DNA of 64,000 nucleotides from Streptomyces roseolus. Its GTDB lineage: Bacteria; Actinomycetota; Actinomycetes; Streptomycetales; Streptomycetaceae. This document shows positions 59,172 through 64,000 of this stretch, piece after piece. The position numbers and the translations under genes were made by a program. The notes under the pieces were generated by a model. It ran no database searches, was not told the origin of the DNA, and saw nothing but the letters and a program-made list of their open reading frames with translations. The first letter of the stretch is position 1. Every line of letters begins with the position of its first letter. Location: NCBI RefSeq assembly GCF_014649855.1, contig NZ_BMTV01000002.1:174511-238510 (forward strand), in the 5' to 3' direction.

Positions 59172-61952
59172 TCAGACGATCAGGTTGAAGGCCTGCCAGC
59201 CACCGCCGACCTGCGCCTTGGGGGCGTAGGGGTTGGGGTAGCCGCCGGTGTTCCTGTAGAACCACAGCACGCCGGAGGCGTCGCGGGCGATCAGGTCCGG
59301 CTTGCCGTCCTTGTTCAGGTCGCCCGGGCCGACCATCACGTTGTAGGCCTGCCAGCCGCCGCCGACCTGGACGCGGGGGGTGAAGGGCTTCAGCGGGTCG
59401 CCGGTGCCCTTGTAGAACCACAGCACGCCGCTCTTGTCGCGGCCGAGCAGGTCGGGCTTGCCGTCGCCGGAGACGTCACCGGTGCTGACGATCTCGTTGT
59501 ACGTCTGCCAGCCGCCGCCGACCGAGGTCTTCGGCGCGAAGGGCCTCAGCGGGTCGCCGCTGCCCTTGTAGAACCACAGCATGCCGGCCGCGTCGCGGGC
59601 GATCAGGTCGGCCTTGCCGTCGGCGTTCATGTCGCCGATGCCGAGGATCTTGTTGTAGACCTGCCAGCCGCCGCCGGTGCGGAGCCGGGCCTTGAACAGC
59701 GCGTTCGGGTTGCCGGACCCCTGGTAGTACCAGAGCACGCCGTCCTTGTCCCGAGCGACCGCGTCCCCGGTCCCGTCGGCCCGCAGCGTCGTCATCGGCG
59801 TGATGGCGTTGTACACCTGCCACCCGCCGCCGACCTTGTACTTGGTCAGGAACGGCGCGGCCGGGTTCCCGGAGCCCTGGTACTGCCAGAGGACACCGGC
59901 GGAGTCGCGGGCGATGGCGTTGTAGCGGTCCGTGGTGGAGACGGGGGCGGCGCCGGGCGCCTCGACGATGTCGGACTGCTTCACCCAGACGATCTTGTGG
60001 TGGAAGCGGATCGGCACGAACATCGTGGAGCCGACGACGTTCTTCTGCGCGGAGCCGAACCAGTCGTCGCCCTTCACGGCCGGGCCGGCCTTCACGTAGG
60101 CCTGGTCGGAGGCGAAGGTGAACTTCGACAGCGGGTTGTTCTCGTCGCCCGGAGCCTCCAGACCTGCCGCGGTGTAGGCGGCGGTCTCCGGGAAGGAGCG
60201 GCCGAAGACCTTGGTGGAGGCCAGGCCGGACCTCAGCTTCACGGTGGTGGCGTTCACCGGCACGGTGTACTGGCCGCCGGGGTTGTAGAACCAGGCCTTC
60301 TCGCCGGCGTACCAGATCGCCGTCCAGTTGGTCCTGACCTCGGCGACGACGTAGAGGCCACCGGCGCGGACCTTGTTGCCGTAGTTGGAGCCCTCGGACC
60401 AGAGCGAGGTGAAGTACGGGTCCTTCAGCGTCGTCGCGCTCGTCGAGTTCGACGTGTACAGGTAGCCGAAGTTGGACGGCCGCGCCGGGACGGCGGTGCC
60501 GCCGACGCTCAGCTTCGGCTGGTTCGCCGTGGTGAACGGCGGGACCACCCGGACCGTCTGGCCGGCCCGGAGCAGGCCGCCCGCGCCCTGATCGCCCTGA
60601 GGAGCGCCCAGGAGGGACATGTAGTGGTTCCAGTCCCAGTACGGGCCGCCGTCCCAGTGGAGGGCGTCGAGGCGGTTGTCCGTCTGGAGCGCGACCTCGT
60701 CGTGGCCGATGATGTGCTCACGGTCGATCGGCACGCCGTACTTGTTCGCCAGGAACTTCACCAGCGCGGCGGAGGAGCGGTACTGGGGTTCGGTGTACCA
60801 GCTGCCCTCCTTGATGGCGTAACCCTCGTGCTCCACGCCGATCGCGTGCATGTTGTGGGTCCAGTTGCCCGCGTGCCACGCGAGGTTCTTGTTCTCGAGG
60901 ATCTGGGTGACCAGTCCGTCCGAAGCCTTGATCAGGTAGTGGGCGCTGCCCTTGCCCGTCGGGCTCGTGAGCACGTCGAGCGATCCCTGGTAGGGGCCCT
61001 CGGTGTCGTGGATGACGATCTGGCGGATGTCGACGCCCTGGTTGGGGCGGTCACCCGCGGTGTAGTTCTTCCGCCCCTGGGCGTCGGGGACGCTCAGCTT
61101 GACGTTGCAGTTCAAGCCCGCGGGGCACTCGGGGACCGTGGTCTCCGCCGTACTCGCGAAGCCGGCCGCCAGCGGAACGTTCGCCGGCTTGACCGGCTCG
61201 ACGCCGGGGTCGGCCGCCAGCGCGACCTGCTCGCCGTCGGTGGTGAGCTCCCGCTCACCCTTCTTGATCGACTCGAAGACGCGCTTCGCGAAGAGGTCGG
61301 CGCCCTTCCGGTCGGAGGACTGGCCGTAGCGGGCCACGGCCGGATACCACTCGCCCGCATCCTCGGACAGCTCGGCGCCGGCCTGCTTCTGGTAGTCGGC
61401 GAGAAGCGCGGCACCGGCGCGGATGGACGCGGCGGTGTCGTTCTGGACGGACTCGGTGGAGCTGTCGATCAGCTCGGCGGCCTTGTCCAGGGTGTGGAGG
61501 GCCGGGTCGTCGGTGTCGACGATCGCCTTCTCCAGGATCCGGCGGACCTCTTCGCGGTCGAAGTCCTTCTCGATCTCCGGCCGGCCCGAGCCGTTGAAGT
61601 GATCGATCTGCTCTTCGGTGACCCCGGTCTCGACGTCCTCCGGGTCGACCTTCGTCAGGCCCATGACGTTGTACGCGCCGGTCATGCTCGGCTCGCCGTC
61701 GTGCGACTCCCAGCGGGTCTGCTGGTACGACACCGCCATCAGCACGCTCTGCGGTACGTCGAACTCCTCCGCCGCCGCGGCGAACTGCTGCTGGAGGGAG
61801 GGGGCGCCGCCGGGCTTCGCGTCGTCGGTCGCGCCGAGGAGGCTCGGCGAGGCGACCGCGAGGGTGCCGATCGTGGCGGTGGCGACGACCGCGGCCGCCG
61901 CTCCGTACAAGAGTCGTTTCTTCTTGCGGTCCCTGCGGTGCCTCTGGGTCAC
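59172..61952 (-). CDS. N-acetylmuramoyl-L-alanine amidase with five C-terminal FG-GAP-like repeats
   Basis: A 926-residue exported protein. After a basic anchor (RDRKKKRLLYGAAAAVVATATIGTLAV) comes a lysozyme/transglycosylase-like region (about 50-240), then an Amidase_2 domain with zinc ligands in IVIHDTEG, the HAIGVEHEG segment and HIIGHDEVAL. A linker of SH3-like beta segments follows. The last ~250 residues hold five repeats of about 48 residues with the core GVLWFYKGSGDP and VGGGWQ.YN, several with DxNxDGxxD calcium loops. GTG 61952 with AGGGG upstream is preferred to GTG 61958. Confidence 0.9.
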   Translation of the reverse strand: MTQRHRRDRKKKRLLYGAAAAVVATATIGTLAVASPSLLGATDDAKPGGAPSLQQQFAAAAEEFDVPQSVLMAVSYQQTRWESHDGEPSMTGAYNVMGLTKVDPEDVETGVTEEQIDHFNGSGRPEIEKDFDREEVRRILEKAIVDTDDPALHTLDKAAELIDSSTESVQNDTAASIRAGAALLADYQKQAGAELSEDAGEWYPAVARYGQSSDRKGADLFAKRVFESIKKGERELTTDGEQVALAADPGVEPVKPANVPLAAGFASTAETTVPECPAGLNCNVKLSVPDAQGRKNYTAGDRPNQGVDIRQIVIHDTEGPYQGSLDVLTSPTGKGSAHYLIKASDGLVTQILENKNLAWHAGNWTHNMHAIGVEHEGYAIKEGSWYTEPQYRSSAALVKFLANKYGVPIDREHIIGHDEVALQTDNRLDALHWDGGPYWDWNHYMSLLGAPQGDQGAGGLLRAGQTVRVVPPFTTANQPKLSVGGTAVPARPSNFGYLYTSNSTSATTLKDPYFTSLWSEGSNYGNKVRAGGLYVVAEVRTNWTAIWYAGEKAWFYNPGGQYTVPVNATTVKLRSGLASTKVFGRSFPETAAYTAAGLEAPGDENNPLSKFTFASDQAYVKAGPAVKGDDWFGSAQKNVVGSTMFVPIRFHHKIVWVKQSDIVEAPGAAPVSTTDRYNAIARDSAGVLWQYQGSGNPAAPFLTKYKVGGGWQVYNAITPMTTLRADGTGDAVARDKDGVLWYYQGSGNPNALFKARLRTGGGWQVYNKILGIGDMNADGKADLIARDAAGMLWFYKGSGDPLRPFAPKTSVGGGWQTYNEIVSTGDVSGDGKPDLLGRDKSGVLWFYKGTGDPLKPFTPRVQVGGGWQAYNVMVGPGDLNKDGKPDLIARDASGVLWFYRNTGGYPNPYAPKAQVGGGWQAFNLIV

Positions 61953-61990
61953 GCCCACCCCTGTGTGTCAGCTATGCATATGGCGAACAG

Positions 61991-62006
61991 GTTTGCTCGT
62001 TTGCTA
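61991..62006. repeat. Direct repeat GTTTGCTC-GTTTGCTA
   Basis: Two adjacent 8-bp units in the AT-richer gap between the amidase gene and aroH. They may be a regulator site for one of the divergent genes. Confidence 0.4.
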
Positions 62007-62060
62007 AACGCGGGTGAGGGTAACACCACTCGATGGCGTGAAGATCGCGTCCAGACATAA

Positions 62061-63479
<1,419 letters not shown>

Positions 63480-63490
63480 GTAGATACCTA

Positions 63491-63533
63491 CGACGATGGG
63501 GCGCGGATCCTTGTGATCCGCGCCCCATCGTCG
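63491..63533 (+). terminator. Terminator of aroH
   Basis: A perfect 19-bp stem CGACGATGGGGCGCGGATC with a five-base loop, twelve bases after the aroH stop. Confidence 0.9.
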
Positions 63534-63566
63534 TCACCAGGGCTTTTACGCTTCCCGCCCGCCGGG

Positions 63567-63585
63567 TAAGGTTAGGTTAGCCTAA
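63567..63585. promoter_or_regulatory. Iron box (DmdR/IdeR site)
   Basis: The 19-mer TAAGGTTAGGTTAGCCTAA matches the actinobacterial iron-box consensus TTAGGTTAGGCTAACCTAA at 16 of 19 positions. It sits 25 bases before the ferredoxin start, where an iron-loaded repressor would block transcription. Confidence 0.82.
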
Positions 63586-63610
63586 TCGATCTCGGCGGGA
63601 GGTGATCCGC

Positions 63611-63847
63611 GTGTACGTCTGCTCATGCTTCGGTGTCACGGAGAAGCAGGTCAAGGAGCACGCGGCGGCCGGCGCCTGCACGCCCCGCCAGATCGCCTCC
63701 GCCAGCAAGGCCGGTACGGACTGCGGTTCGTGCGTCCGGCACATCCAGGCCCTCCTCGGGCGCGGGAACTGCCCGCGCCGCGAGCTCCTCGACCAGGGCA
63801 TGCCGGCCCTCGCGCCGGAGACCACCGACCTGTCCGAGGCCGCCTAG
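63611..63847 (+). CDS. Bacterioferritin-associated ferredoxin (Bfd family)
   Basis: A 78-residue [2Fe-2S] protein of the BFD type with CSC (VYVCSCFGVT) and CGSC (TDCGSCVRHIQALL) supplying the four cysteines. Bfd reduces stored ferric iron in bacterioferritin for release. The GTG at 63611 stands five bases after a near-perfect GGGAGGTGA ribosome site; GTG 63602 lies inside that site and is rejected. The iron box upstream fits induction when iron is low. Confidence 0.92.
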   Translation: MYVCSCFGVTEKQVKEHAAAGACTPRQIASASKAGTDCGSCVRHIQALLGRGNCPRRELLDQGMPALAPETTDLSEAA

Positions 63848-63877
63848 CCCGACCGCCCGCCGTCGGCCCGGCTAGGA

Positions 63878-64000
63878 GCGTGTCTTTCGGATCATGCCGG
63901 GCTCGCGACGCCTGGCACCGCGCCTCGCCGCGTTGTCGTCAGTCGCCGATGTCCCCCAGGCTTCGCCCGGGAGGTGCCCCCACCGCATGGACTCCCTCCT
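63878..64000. repeat. Left part of a Streptomyces interspersed repeat (cut by window)
   Basis: From about GAGCGTGTCTTTCGGATCATG onward the sequence has no coding frame and contains CCCAGGC-TTCG-CCCGGGA hairpin material. I recall the same text in intergenic regions of many Streptomyces genomes, usually closed by a reverse copy of GTGTCTTTCGGATC. The right end is outside the window. Confidence 0.5.

Noticed and set aside
56583..62060. An 1825-codon plus-strand open frame
   Set aside because: It runs antisense or out of frame through the dehydrogenase, trpEG and amidase genes, all of which have clear domains. Its composition is Arg/Pro/Val-rich shadow.

Overview
The window is a stretch of Streptomyces chromosome. 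The evidence is very high GC with strong third-position G/C bias, many GTG (and some TTG) starts, 4-nt stop/start overlaps inside operons, and a gene order that matches, as I recall it, the conserved core region of S. coelicolor around SCO2114-SCO2176. It is mostly conserved housekeeping chromosome. I see no rRNA, tRNA, CRISPR array, intact insertion sequence or prophage.

Layout. 1-3.9 kb: a cobalamin-pathway CobU cut by the left edge, a small conserved protein, a lipoprotein HtrA-type protease, a methyltransferase and a DUF3043 membrane protein. 4.2-7.4 kb: an envelope-stress set (PspA, PspAA) followed by a NarL-family two-component system. 7.6-10.8 kb: an RND efflux permease. 10.8-12.6 kb: divergent nadA and erpA, whose shared intergenic region carries repeated small palindromes and a SigR-like promoter. 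12.7-17.3 kb: a membrane-anchored protein, a PfkB sugar kinase, an array of intergenic hairpins and a cysteine desulfurase-TusA fusion. 17.6-26.9 kb: the aa3 oxidase and cytochrome bc1 genes (ctaC-ctaD-ctaF, then ctaE-qcrC-qcrA-qcrB), split by an L,D-transpeptidase and a receiver-like gene.

27-36 kb: trpD; a SAM-IV riboswitch with a class-V aminotransferase; glycerate kinase with a DASS-type permease; an OmpR-type two-component system coupled to a small acidic exported protein; a stand-alone Lrp/AsnC effector domain; and a rhomboid protease. 36-44 kb: a zinc-ribbon protein, a NYN-domain protein, two tandem NlpC/P60 hydrolases, a lipoprotein metallopeptidase, a membrane glycosyltransferase and a GT4 glycosyltransferase. 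44-51 kb: a long-chain acyl-CoA ligase, a phosphoesterase, a START-like protein, an ArsA-like protein with a changed P-loop, a DUF5304 protein, glucokinase and a nuclease/phosphatase-fold protein. 51-58 kb: a 42-residue charged protein missed by length cut-offs, a membrane protein, a carboxylesterase, an acylglycerol-phosphate acyltransferase, the MacS/MacR two-component system and a 2-hydroxyacid dehydrogenase. 57-64 kb: TrpE-TrpG behind a Trp-Trp-Trp leader attenuator, a cell-wall amidase with a five-repeat C-terminus, class II DAHP synthase and an iron-box-controlled ferredoxin. The start of a repeat element lies at the right edge.

Themes: aerobic respiration and Fe-S supply (ctaC-F, qcrCAB, nadA, erpA, cysteine desulfurase, Bfd), aromatic and tryptophan supply (aroH, trpEG, trpD), and envelope maintenance (PspA, HtrA, L,D-transpeptidase, two NlpC/P60 proteins, amidase, PlsC, three complete two-component systems). 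I did not find a clear-cut new system. The best second looks are regulatory: the nadA/erpA palindromes, the palindrome over the ctaE start codon, the 11-bp repeats upstream of ctaE, the SAM-IV element with a six-codon ORF behind it, and the sensor kinase coupled to an Asp-rich peptide.
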